Positions 56,722 through 64,000 of a stretch of DNA of 64,000 nucleotides are shown one piece after another. Position 1 is the stretch's first letter. Each line of letters starts with the position of its first letter. The notes under the pieces were generated by a model that saw nothing but the letters and a program-made list of their open reading frames with translations, had not been told where the DNA came from and did no database searches. This DNA comes from Planktomarina sp. (GTDB lineage Bacteria > Pseudomonadota > Alphaproteobacteria > Rhodobacterales > Rhodobacteraceae): NCBI GenBank assembly GCA_016780825.1, contig JADHLF010000001.1, forward strand, positions 48,286 to 112,285. The letters are read 5' to 3'. The position numbers and the translations under genes were made by a program.

Positions 56722-58788
56722 TCACAGCTTCGGCCGGGCCTCTGCCAAGGATTGCCCGGCCTCGGCGCAGCGGCGGAGCAGCGGTGAGACCTTCCAAGCC
56801 ACAGGATCCTCCCGCGCCAAAATCTCAAGCTGCGCCACGATTGCCTTCACCCCAAGACTGTCTGCATAATGCATCAGCCCGCCGCGCCAGCGCGGGAAGC
56901 CGTAGCCAAAAACCGTTACCAGATCGATGTCACTGGCCGATTGCGCAATGCCAGCGTCCAAAATATCGGCGGCCTCATTTATCATGGCCAGTAAAAGCCT
57001 TTGGCAGATCTCTGACCCAGAATAATCCGTGCGAGACATTCCGGCAAAATGCGCCTCCTCTATGGCCAGATCCGCCACGATTGGATCCTCCACCTTGCCC
57101 CCACCCCCGGGGTAGCGATACCAACCTGCACCTGTCTTGCGGCCCAATTTCCCCAGCTCAATCATGCGATCGGCAATGGGGATATAGCGCCTGTTTGGAT
57201 CGCGAGTCGGCGCCTGACGTTGCCGATTGGCATGGGCGATATCCAAGCCCGAGAGATCCTGGGCTTCATAGGGTCCCATGGCATAGCCAAAATCTACCAT
57301 GGCCTCATCCACGTCCCAAGGCGTAGAGCCATCCATAAACACAGTATCGGCCGCCTCACGATAGCGCGCTAAAATGCGATTGCCGATAAACCCATCACAG
57401 ACCCCGGCCAAAACCGGAACCTTGCCCAGACGTTTTGCCAAAGCATACACCGTGGAAATCGCACGATCGCTGCTCTGTGCCCCTTGAACAATTTCCAACA
57501 ATTTCATGATATGGGCCGGTGCGAAGAAATGCAGGCCGATGACACGCGTGGGATCCATAAGGCGCGCGGCCATCTCATTCACATCCAGATAAGACGTATT
57601 GGTGGCCAGCACGGCATCGGCTGGCATCACGGCATCCAACTTGGCTAAAATTTCGTGTTTCACCGCCATATCTTCAAACACCGCCTCAATAGCCAATTGC
57701 GCACAGGCCGCTTCGCTATACTCCGTGCTCAGCGTCATCCGGCGGCGCTGATCGGCGGCCTGAGCGGCATCTATGATACCCCGTTTTAAGCTGGCCTCGG
57801 TAAGTTTGCCGATCGTGTCTTCAGCCCGTTGCAGTCCAGCGGCATCCGCTTCCAATACCGTGACCTGCAGGCCCGCTGCCAAAAGCGCATAGGCAATCCC
57901 GGCGCCCATCGTGCCGCCACCAACCACCACCGCGTGCCGCACCTCCAACGCCAAATCTCTTAAATGCGCTGGCGCTTTCGCGGCGCGCTGCGCAAAGAAA
58001 ATATGTCTCAACGCCTTGGCTTGTGGCGCGGTCTTCAGCTCCAAAAACACTTGGCGTTCCTGCATCAAAGCCTGGTGAAATGGCAAAGACAGCCCTGCCT
58101 CGATCACCTCAAGCGCCCGCAAAGGCGCCTCTTGCCCAGCCATTTTTGCTTTTAGATTTTCACGCGCCATGCGGAACAGATCCGGGTCATGCGCAGGGGC
58201 ATGAAATTCCCATGTGGGCACAATGCAGCCCAGCTCTTCGCTGTTGACCATGAAGGCAGCTTCAATGGGATCGTCCTCCACCGCATGGACCAATCCCGCC
58301 GAGCGGGCCTCTTGCGCCCCAATGGGCTTGCCCATGGTGATCATCTCAACGGCTTTTTGCAGCCCGACCAGACGCGGCAGGCGCGCGGTGCCGCCGGCTC
58401 CAGGAATAACCCCCAACGTCACCTCTGGCAGGCCAATGCGCGCATCAGGCGCCATAACGCGCATGCGGCAGGCCATGGCAATTTCAGCGCCGCCCCCCAA
58501 GGCCACGCCCTCAATTGCGGCAATCCACGGCACGAAGCTTTCATCAATCGCATTCAAAACCTCCGGCAGATGCGGCGCTTGCGGTGGGCTGTCAAATTCC
58601 TTTGCGTCTGCGCCCGCTGCAAAAACACCCCCGGCACCAAAGACAATGACCCGGTCCAACCTGTCCCGCTCCGCCCAGCGCACCGCCTCAAGCAGACCTT
58701 GGCGGAGGGCTTGGCCAATGGCGTTCACCGGTGGATTGCTCAAGGTTACATAGCCAACATGATTTTCACTGCGCATGGTCACCTGCAT
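56722..58788 (-). CDS. FadJ-like enoyl-CoA hydratase/3-hydroxyacyl-CoA dehydrogenase
   Basis: Bifunctional beta-oxidation enzyme (688 aa). The crotonase half has Glu102 (GGGAEIA) and Glu122 (PEVTLGVIPGAGGT); the dehydrogenase half has VVGGGTMGAGIAYALLAAG near residue 290 and LHFFAPAHIMKLLEIV. It hydrates an enoyl-CoA and oxidises the 3-hydroxyacyl-CoA. Its place 39 bp after the boxR-like gene suggests it handles the dehydroadipyl-CoA branch after Box ring cleavage, on the way to 3-oxoadipyl-CoA. Confidence 0.92.
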   Translation of the reverse strand: MQVTMRSENHVGYVTLSNPPVNAIGQALRQGLLEAVRWAERDRLDRVIVFGAGGVFAAGADAKEFDSPPQAPHLPEVLNAIDESFVPWIAAIEGVALGGGAEIAMACRMRVMAPDARIGLPEVTLGVIPGAGGTARLPRLVGLQKAVEMITMGKPIGAQEARSAGLVHAVEDDPIEAAFMVNSEELGCIVPTWEFHAPAHDPDLFRMARENLKAKMAGQEAPLRALEVIEAGLSLPFHQALMQERQVFLELKTAPQAKALRHIFFAQRAAKAPAHLRDLALEVRHAVVVGGGTMGAGIAYALLAAGLQVTVLEADAAGLQRAEDTIGKLTEASLKRGIIDAAQAADQRRRMTLSTEYSEAACAQLAIEAVFEDMAVKHEILAKLDAVMPADAVLATNTSYLDVNEMAARLMDPTRVIGLHFFAPAHIMKLLEIVQGAQSSDRAISTVYALAKRLGKVPVLAGVCDGFIGNRILARYREAADTVFMDGSTPWDVDEAMVDFGYAMGPYEAQDLSGLDIAHANRQRQAPTRDPNRRYIPIADRMIELGKLGRKTGAGWYRYPGGGGKVEDPIVADLAIEEAHFAGMSRTDYSGSEICQRLLLAMINEAADILDAGIAQSASDIDLVTVFGYGFPRWRGGLMHYADSLGVKAIVAQLEILAREDPVAWKVSPLLRRCAEAGQSLAEARPKL

Positions 58789-58827
58789 CGGACCCCTCCT
58801 TGAGAATATGAAAAAGCGGCGCGGATG

Positions 58828-59748
58828 TTACACCGCCCGCGCATTTAGAATTTGACAGCTCTCAATGAGCTGGGACAATTCGATCTGGCTTTGGTCCACC
58901 GATTTGCCACTGGTGTCCAAAACATGATCAGACTGCGTGTAGAGAGCCTCGCGCGATCTCAAAATTTGGCGCAATTGGATCATCGCCTGCGGATTGTCCT
59001 GCATCGGTCGCACGTCGCCTTGCGCGCGCACGCGCTCCATGTGCTCCGAAGCAGAGGCTTTTAGCCACACCGTATGGAAGCGCGACAACACATGGTAAAA
59101 ACTGCCCTCCTCCGACACGATTCCGCCCGCCACGGCGACAACAGCGCGGCTGTGCCCCTCAATAATACCCGTCAAAGTATCGGCCTCAAGCTGGCGATAG
59201 CCTTCTTGCCCGTAGAGCGCGATGATCTCGCCAAGCGCCATGCCTGCATTTGTTTCAATCTCGCGGTTCAGCTCAATAAATGGCGCGTCAAACACCTTCG
59301 CCACCCGTGCGCCCAGGGTTGATTTCCCGGCCCCCCGCAGACCCACCAGACACAGGCGCTGCGCTTTTTGCCGCCCCATGCGCTCGGGATCTAGCACCTG
59401 CAAGACCCGCGCACGCACAGCGGCATCGGCGCGCGCATAAAGCTGTGCGATATGCAGTAAGTCCGAATGAAACATTGCATCCGCCATCAAGAAATGCTCC
59501 AATGGCTGCTCCAAGGCCGCAGCGAGTTTGATCAAGAGGCCAATGGAGATATTGCCATCTCCAGCCTCAACTTTGGCCAAATACCGCAGTGAGACGCCCG
59601 ATCGCTCGGACAGGCTGCGACGGCTTAACCCTTGGGATTTTCGCATCTGCCGTAGGCGCGTGCCCAAACTGCGCAAAAGCGCAGCGCTTGGCGGGTCAAG
59701 AGCCGCGCTCTTTTGAACATTCAAATGATCGTTGCGCTCGAAACTCAT
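58828..59748 (-). CDS. boxR: BoxR-like regulator (XRE HTH + shikimate kinase-like domain)
   Basis: Transcription factor (306 aa) of the BzdR/BoxR type. An XRE helix-turn-helix (about 27-85, SLSERSGVSLRYLAKVEAGDGNIS) is fused to a shikimate kinase-like domain with P-loop VGLRGAGKST (about 135-144). In known members the second domain senses benzoyl-CoA and relieves repression of the catabolic genes. The start at 59748 overlaps the thioesterase stop by ATGA, so the regulator is made with the operon it probably controls. Confidence 0.9.
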   Translation of the reverse strand: MSFERNDHLNVQKSAALDPPSAALLRSLGTRLRQMRKSQGLSRRSLSERSGVSLRYLAKVEAGDGNISIGLLIKLAAALEQPLEHFLMADAMFHSDLLHIAQLYARADAAVRARVLQVLDPERMGRQKAQRLCLVGLRGAGKSTLGARVAKVFDAPFIELNREIETNAGMALGEIIALYGQEGYRQLEADTLTGIIEGHSRAVVAVAGGIVSEEGSFYHVLSRFHTVWLKASASEHMERVRAQGDVRPMQDNPQAMIQLRQILRSREALYTQSDHVLDTSGKSVDQSQIELSQLIESCQILNARAV

Positions 59749-60203
59749 CGGGCCGACTCCGCCATGGCGCTTAGGACAATCTCCCGCAGATCCATCGGCG
59801 GGGGGCATTTTTTAAACGCATTCGCGGTGACAAAAACATTGACCGACCGGCTGGAAAAACACCGCTGCCCCTCTTGCTCACCATCGACGCGGAAGGTGAT
59901 GGATGTCTCGCCCAAATGCTCTGGCCAAACATAGCACAATAGGGGATGACGGAGCGTGACCGGGCCGGCAAAATCCATTTCCAGCCGCACAAAAGGCGTT
60001 CCCAAATTGCGGTCAACTTCCAACTGGAACCAGCCATCACCGCCCAGCTGCCCTTCCCACCAGCCATTAATTGCGTCCAGTGCAAACCATGGCAGACGGC
60101 CCGTATAGACGATGCGCGCAGGATCACAATCGCCCCATGTCACATTGATTTTATGACAAAATGCGCCAAGGGGGCGCGGGTCCATCTCAGTAGGTTTCGA
60201 CAT
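59745..60203 (-). CDS. Box-associated acyl-CoA thioesterase (4HBT fold)
   Basis: Hot-dog thioesterase (152 aa). INVTWGDCDPARIVYTG matches the 4-hydroxybenzoyl-CoA thioesterase signature, with Asp27 at the catalytic position. In box clusters such thioesterases remove unproductive or toxic CoA esters such as 2,3-epoxybenzoyl-CoA. The start at 60203 overlaps boxA by 17 bp; an ATG at 60185 avoids the overlap but has no ribosome site. Confidence 0.88.
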   Translation of the reverse strand: MSKPTEMDPRPLGAFCHKINVTWGDCDPARIVYTGRLPWFALDAINGWWEGQLGGDGWFQLEVDRNLGTPFVRLEMDFAGPVTLRHPLLCYVWPEHLGETSITFRVDGEQEGQRCFSSRSVNVFVTANAFKKCPPPMDLREIVLSAMAESAR

Positions 60204-61377
60204 GATAGCGTCCAGCTTCACGCAGGGTGTCGCGCAGATCAGGCCAGTTGCCTCCGAAGCTTTGGGCAATCTCCTCGAAGGCCGCCTCCACGCCCGCTTC
60301 CATTTCCTTCAAGCCACAAATGTAAATATGGGTCTGGCCATCTTGCAGCATCCCGGCCACCAGATCCCGCGCCTGTCGCATCCGATCTTGCACATATTCC
60401 CGCGGTCCACCCGCAACGCGGCTATAGCTGAGGTGCTTTTGCAAAAGAGACTCGGGCAATTTGTTGAGCGGGCCGAAATAGGGCAGGCTTTCGGGCGTCC
60501 GCGCGCCAAAGAACATGACCATACCCCCATCTTTCGGGCCCACGCGGCGTTGCCGGGCCATTGTGAAAGCCCGCATCGGCGCCGAACCCGTACCTGTGCA
60601 AATCATCAACAAGCACGCCTCTTGATCTGCAGGCATCAAGAAGGTGGCGCCAAAAGGCCCGGTGACATTCACCCGGTCACCGGGCTGCAAATCACAGATG
60701 TAGTTGGAGCACACGCCCTGTGCCTCCCGCTTCACGGTCAAAGACACATTGTGATACCCTGGCCGCTCGCCGTCCTGCGGGCTTGACACAGAATAGAGCC
60801 GGGGCAAATGCGCCTTGCCTTCGGAATCCTCGCCAGGGGCAAGAATGCCCAAAGATTGGCCCTCAAGCACCGGAAAGGGCCGGCCTTGGAAGTCTAGGAT
60901 GATATGGCGGACATCGTGCTCTGGATCTTGGGTCAACGGATAATTGCCCTGCACCACCGCCTCAACGGGATGGCTAAGATTGTAAAGATTCACGGTTGGT
61001 TTTGCCGCAGAGACGGGCGCCACCGCCCGACCACCCGCGCCTTTTTGCGCCTCGGCCAGAAGCGCGGTGATCGGGTCTTGCTCTCCCTCTTCTCCGTCCG
61101 CAGGATCCACTGGGGCGGCCAGCTCTTCCTGGTCAGGCAGCTCCTCCCAGTCATATTGCGCCTCAAGCGTGTAGGGCGCTTCAACCACCCGCCATTCGTC
61201 AATGGAGCCTGTGGGGCACACGGGAATGCAATCCATGCAAAAATTACACAGATCCGCATTGACCACCACATTGTTGTCATCATGTTCAATCGCCCCAAGC
61301 GGACAGGTCATCTCGCAGGTGTAACAGCGGATGCAGATCTCTGGATCGATCAGATGTTGTTTGAGCGGCGTGTTCAT
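60187..61377 (-). CDS. boxA: Benzoyl-CoA oxygenase component A (reductase)
   Basis: NADPH-dependent iron-sulfur flavoprotein (396 aa) that supplies electrons to BoxB. Two 4Fe-4S sites at the N-terminus: Cys15, 18, 21 and 25 (CIRCYTCEMTCP) and Cys44, 47, 50 and 54 (CNFCMDCIPVCP). The FNR-like half has LPRLYSVSSPQ (FAD) and ICTGTGSAPMRAF (NADPH), with IYICGLKEMEAGVE near the end. The order boxB, boxA, thioesterase on the minus strand is standard. Confidence 0.96.
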   Translation of the reverse strand: MNTPLKQHLIDPEICIRCYTCEMTCPLGAIEHDDNNVVVNADLCNFCMDCIPVCPTGSIDEWRVVEAPYTLEAQYDWEELPDQEELAAPVDPADGEEGEQDPITALLAEAQKGAGGRAVAPVSAAKPTVNLYNLSHPVEAVVQGNYPLTQDPEHDVRHIILDFQGRPFPVLEGQSLGILAPGEDSEGKAHLPRLYSVSSPQDGERPGYHNVSLTVKREAQGVCSNYICDLQPGDRVNVTGPFGATFLMPADQEACLLMICTGTGSAPMRAFTMARQRRVGPKDGGMVMFFGARTPESLPYFGPLNKLPESLLQKHLSYSRVAGGPREYVQDRMRQARDLVAGMLQDGQTHIYICGLKEMEAGVEAAFEEIAQSFGGNWPDLRDTLREAGRYHVETY

Positions 61378-61410
61378 ATCGGTTCCTTCCGTGCCGGTCG
61401 CAACCAGGTC

Positions 61411-62862
61411 TTAGGCCATGTGCAATTTGACATATTCAAAGTCACCGGGCTTGTTGTCGATGCCCACCTTGGGCGCTGCGATCCAAGATGCGAATTTGCC
61501 AGGCTCAAAACAAGGCACCATCAGCGATTGAATATAGGCGCCATCCTCTTTGGTCGGCAGCCATTTTCCCGCCTGCGCCTCCCACTCTGCTTGGGAAATC
61601 ACATCCCCCGCCGGGTTGGCTTTGATCGCAGCAAAGACGCCTATTTGACGATGGAAGGCCTCATGCGGCAAAGCCAGCTCAAACTCAATTCCGGTTTTGG
61701 CGATGAGTTTGTTCCACCGACCAATTCCGCCAGAGGCATCGCGGATATAATCATCCCGCAGGCGCATATTTATGGCGGTCAGCGCCGGAACCTCTTGGGC
61801 AACAATCTGGCCATCGACGATGCTACGCACGGTGTAGCTGTCATGCTTGAGCTGGTGGTCGTCTTGAATTCGCTGTTCCATATAACGGCCTTTGATGCCG
61901 GAATTGAAGGCATTGGCCGCATTGGTCGAGACTTCTTGACCAAACAGATCCAGCGACAATGAATAATGCAGATTGAGCTTTTTCTGGATGGTCGGCAGAT
62001 CAATCACGCCCAGATCCCGCACCTTACCGATGTCATAGGGACCTGTGATCCCGGCTTTATTCATCGCCTCGCAGGTGGCCTGCACCACACGGCCCACGCC
62101 GGTTTCGCCAACGAACATGTGATGAGCTTCCTCGGTAAGCATAAAGCGGCAGGTGCGGCTCAGCGGATCAAAACCCGATTGCGCCAGGCTTTCGAGCTGC
62201 ATCTTGCCATCCCGGTCGGTGAAATAGGTGAACATGAAAAACGACAGCCAATCTGGTGTCTCCTCATTAAAGGCCCCCAGCATGCGCGGCGCTTCCTCCG
62301 AGCCCGACGAGCGGCGCAGCAAGTCGTCCGCCTCTTCGCGCCCGTCTTTGCCGAAATATTTTTGCAACAGATAAACCATTGCCCAGAGGTGACGCCCTTC
62401 CTCCACATTCACCTGAAACAGGTTGCGCATGTCATAAAGCGATGGCGCCGTGAGGCCGAGAAACCGCTGCTGTTCCACAGATCCCGGCTCCGTATCGCCT
62501 TGGATGACGATCAATCGCTTGAGCATATTGCGATACTCGCCAGGCACCTCTTGCCAGGCAGGTTGCCCCGCATGCTCACCCATCGGAATCACGCGGCCCT
62601 CCACTTGCGGCGCCAAGAGCACGCCCCAGCGGTATTCCGGCATTTTTACATAATCAAATTTTGCCCAGCCCTTTGGATCCACGCTCACCGCTGTGCGCAG
62701 ATACACCATACTGTCTTGAAAGTTCTGAGGGATCAGATCATTCCACCAATTGATATAGCCTGGATGCCATTTTTCCAGCGCTTTGAGAACCTTGCGGTCC
62801 TCCGAGAGGCCCACGTTGTTGGGAATCATCGTGTCATAGTTGACGTTAATTAGATCCAGCAT
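61411..62862 (-). CDS. boxB: Benzoyl-CoA 2,3-epoxidase (component B)
   Basis: Diiron epoxidase (483 aa) converting benzoyl-CoA to 2,3-epoxybenzoyl-CoA with O2 and electrons from BoxA. Candidate iron ligands are Glu155 and His158 (VNVEEGRHLW) and Glu245 and His248 (LTEEAHHMFVGE), the two ExxH elements of the ferritin-like fold. The length matches known BoxB. A 33-bp gap leads to boxA. Confidence 0.97.
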   Translation of the reverse strand: MLDLINVNYDTMIPNNVGLSEDRKVLKALEKWHPGYINWWNDLIPQNFQDSMVYLRTAVSVDPKGWAKFDYVKMPEYRWGVLLAPQVEGRVIPMGEHAGQPAWQEVPGEYRNMLKRLIVIQGDTEPGSVEQQRFLGLTAPSLYDMRNLFQVNVEEGRHLWAMVYLLQKYFGKDGREEADDLLRRSSGSEEAPRMLGAFNEETPDWLSFFMFTYFTDRDGKMQLESLAQSGFDPLSRTCRFMLTEEAHHMFVGETGVGRVVQATCEAMNKAGITGPYDIGKVRDLGVIDLPTIQKKLNLHYSLSLDLFGQEVSTNAANAFNSGIKGRYMEQRIQDDHQLKHDSYTVRSIVDGQIVAQEVPALTAINMRLRDDYIRDASGGIGRWNKLIAKTGIEFELALPHEAFHRQIGVFAAIKANPAGDVISQAEWEAQAGKWLPTKEDGAYIQSLMVPCFEPGKFASWIAAPKVGIDNKPGDFEYVKLHMA

Positions 62863-62925
62863 TTCTATCTCCTATTGATCAAACCCAGCGTGGCACATGG
62901 CCCGTTGGTGAGCATCCATGGGCGT

Positions 62926-64000
62926 CTACACCCGTTCCATATCGAAACTTCCGCGCAGGCCCGTGCCATAACGCTGCAAAGCGCCCTCATCGCCCACGGC
63001 ATTCGGACGGTTAAAAATCCAATTTTGCCAAGCGGTCAGGCGGCCAAAAATGCGCGTTTCCATCGTCTCTGGACCGGCAAACCGCAAATTGGCTTCCATC
63101 CCCGTCATCGCATCAGGGGAAAAACTGGCGCGTTCTTCCATGAAAATGCGCAGCTCATCATTCCAATCAATATCATCAAGGATCATGGTCACCAGGCCCA
63201 AAGCATCGGCCTGCTCTGCCGCGAGTGGCACGCCGATCTTTGCCTGCGCCTGCTCGACACGTTCTGGCTCACCCAAAAACCGCGTTTGCAATCGAGTCAA
63301 ATCATTGCCCATCGGGACGGCACCGAAATTCGCAGATGACAGGCAAATTTCAGCCTCGGGGCGCGCATCATCTTCGAACTCCCCCTCCATCATATAGGTC
63401 CGATCGACCGCAAAGAGTATGTCCGCCAATAGCCCCGCAAAACAAGAACCGTTCTCCACCAAGGCCGCCAATGACCGCGAGGTCACATCGATCCGCTTGA
63501 GCGTGCGCTTCCAATAATGACGCAGTTCAACCGCAAGCCAGTGTTCGCACGTGGCCATCACCGCCTCATGGGCCAGAAACGCCGCGCCATCCCCTTGGGA
63601 TTTAAACACCCAAAGCCCCAGCTCCATTTCGTTAAATCGCAAGTGCAAAATTGCATCCTCAAGCTCGCGGCAGAGCTTCAGCATATAGGCTTGATCGCCC
63701 TGCGCTTGCATCTGTGCCATATCGGCCGGCGCCGGGGTGGTCGGGCCTTTGAGTGTGATCTCCGCTCGGCGGTGCGTACGGTCCAAAGTCACATCAATAT
63801 GCTCATAGGTCATACCAGCCTCGGTGATCTGCCGCTCCAGCGGGCCAAGCACAATGCCCGAAGAGGCAACGGCTTTGTCCGAGGCGGCTGCAAATTCTAA
63901 AGCGCGGTCCTGAACGGTTTGATCAAATTTGGAATTGGCAATGACCTCATCGACCAAGCGCCAGTCTTTGGCCCGTTTGCCCTTCACACCCTCTTCGATT
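62926..64000 (-). CDS. boxC: 2,3-epoxybenzoyl-CoA dihydrolase, C-terminal part (cut by window edge)
   Basis: Crotonase-superfamily ring-opening enzyme that hydrolyses 2,3-epoxybenzoyl-CoA to 3,4-dehydroadipyl-CoA semialdehyde and formate. About 357 residues are visible; the frame stays open to base 64000 and the N-terminal roughly 200 residues lie outside. DRTYMMEGEFEDD, SSANFGAVPMGNDLTRLQTRF and ANLRFAGPETMETRIFGRLTAWQNW are family blocks. A GTG at 63987 is internal, not the true start. It is 63 bp upstream of boxB. Confidence 0.95.
   Translation of the reverse strand, partial: IEEGVKGKRAKDWRLVDEVIANSKFDQTVQDRALEFAAASDKAVASSGIVLGPLERQITEAGMTYEHIDVTLDRTHRRAEITLKGPTTPAPADMAQMQAQGDQAYMLKLCRELEDAILHLRFNEMELGLWVFKSQGDGAAFLAHEAVMATCEHWLAVELRHYWKRTLKRIDVTSRSLAALVENGSCFAGLLADILFAVDRTYMMEGEFEDDARPEAEICLSSANFGAVPMGNDLTRLQTRFLGEPERVEQAQAKIGVPLAAEQADALGLVTMILDDIDWNDELRIFMEERASFSPDAMTGMEANLRFAGPETMETRIFGRLTAWQNWIFNRPNAVGDEGALQRYGTGLRGSFDMERV

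Overview
The window looks like a chromosomal segment of a marine alphaproteobacterium of the Roseobacter group (Rhodobacteraceae). The evidence is a heterotetrameric sarcosine oxidase operon, ccmI-ruvX-DUF1289 in tandem, a DmdA-like demethylase, choline dehydrogenase, a SmoS-like dehydrogenase, a benzoyl-CoA epoxidation (box) operon, and dense gene packing with many 1-10 bp overlaps and moderate G+C. An RCA/Planktomarina-like genome is a guess from gene content, not something the sequence proves.

Layout. 0-6 kb: sodB, then soxBDAG on the minus strand (sarcosine to glycine plus methylene-THF). 6-8 kb: ccmI, ruvX and a DUF1289 gene, coupled by ATGA overlaps. 8-12 kb: a PhyH-like oxygenase, a TauE-type permease, dusA and a CurA-type reductase (minus). 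12-20 kb: MFS permease, SmoS-like SDR, aromatic-type FAD monooxygenase, a frameshifted ytoQ, glycerate kinase, a CMD-family protein and fadH. 20-26 kb: an acetolactate synthase-like ThDP enzyme, an epimerase-like protein with an eroded active site, a family 2 glycosyltransferase, and betA. 25.8-26.6 kb: a small accessory patch with a dispersed repeat, a DUF2513 gene and a complex hairpin. 26.6-29.3 kb: 3-oxoacid CoA-transferase (B, A) and a DmdA-like protein (minus). 29.6-36.4 kb: a tightly coupled plus-strand operon (hydantoinase A, hydantoinase B, FAD oxidoreductase, uronate dehydrogenase-like SDR, formylglycine-generating enzyme). 36.4-38.6 kb: a TPR membrane protein and a DUF1989 protein (minus). 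38.7-41.6 kb: a PLP lyase, M24 peptidase and Asp/Glu racemase operon (plus). 41.7-51.4 kb: a long minus-strand operon (Pot-like ABC importer, aldehyde dehydrogenase, LLM monooxygenase, DUF1185 protein, alpha/beta hydrolase), with a flavin reductase transcribed divergently. 51.5-56.5 kb: yebC, SLC13 permease, EamA transporter, YmdB-type phosphoesterase, OsmC. 56.7-64 kb: box operon (boxC partial, boxB, boxA, thioesterase, boxR-like regulator, FadJ-like beta-oxidation enzyme).

How it fits together. One theme is methylated compounds and osmolytes: betA feeds glycine betaine, sarcosine oxidase ends the demethylation series, and the DmdA-like protein is a folate-dependent methyl acceptor enzyme. 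A second is aromatic catabolism through the box pathway with its own benzoyl-CoA-sensing type regulator. The least described parts are two catabolic modules. The first (41.7-51.4 kb) combines import, a probable two-component flavin monooxygenase, aldehyde oxidation, a hydrolase and a DUF1185 protein, and resembles the Rut pyrimidine pathway in parts list though not in gene identity. The second is the 29.6-36.4 kb hydantoinase-type operon that ends in a formylglycine-generating enzyme with no sulfatase in sight. Three copies of an unannotated, modular intergenic repeat (near 15.6, 25.8 and 56.6 kb) are the clearest unexplained DNA-level signal.
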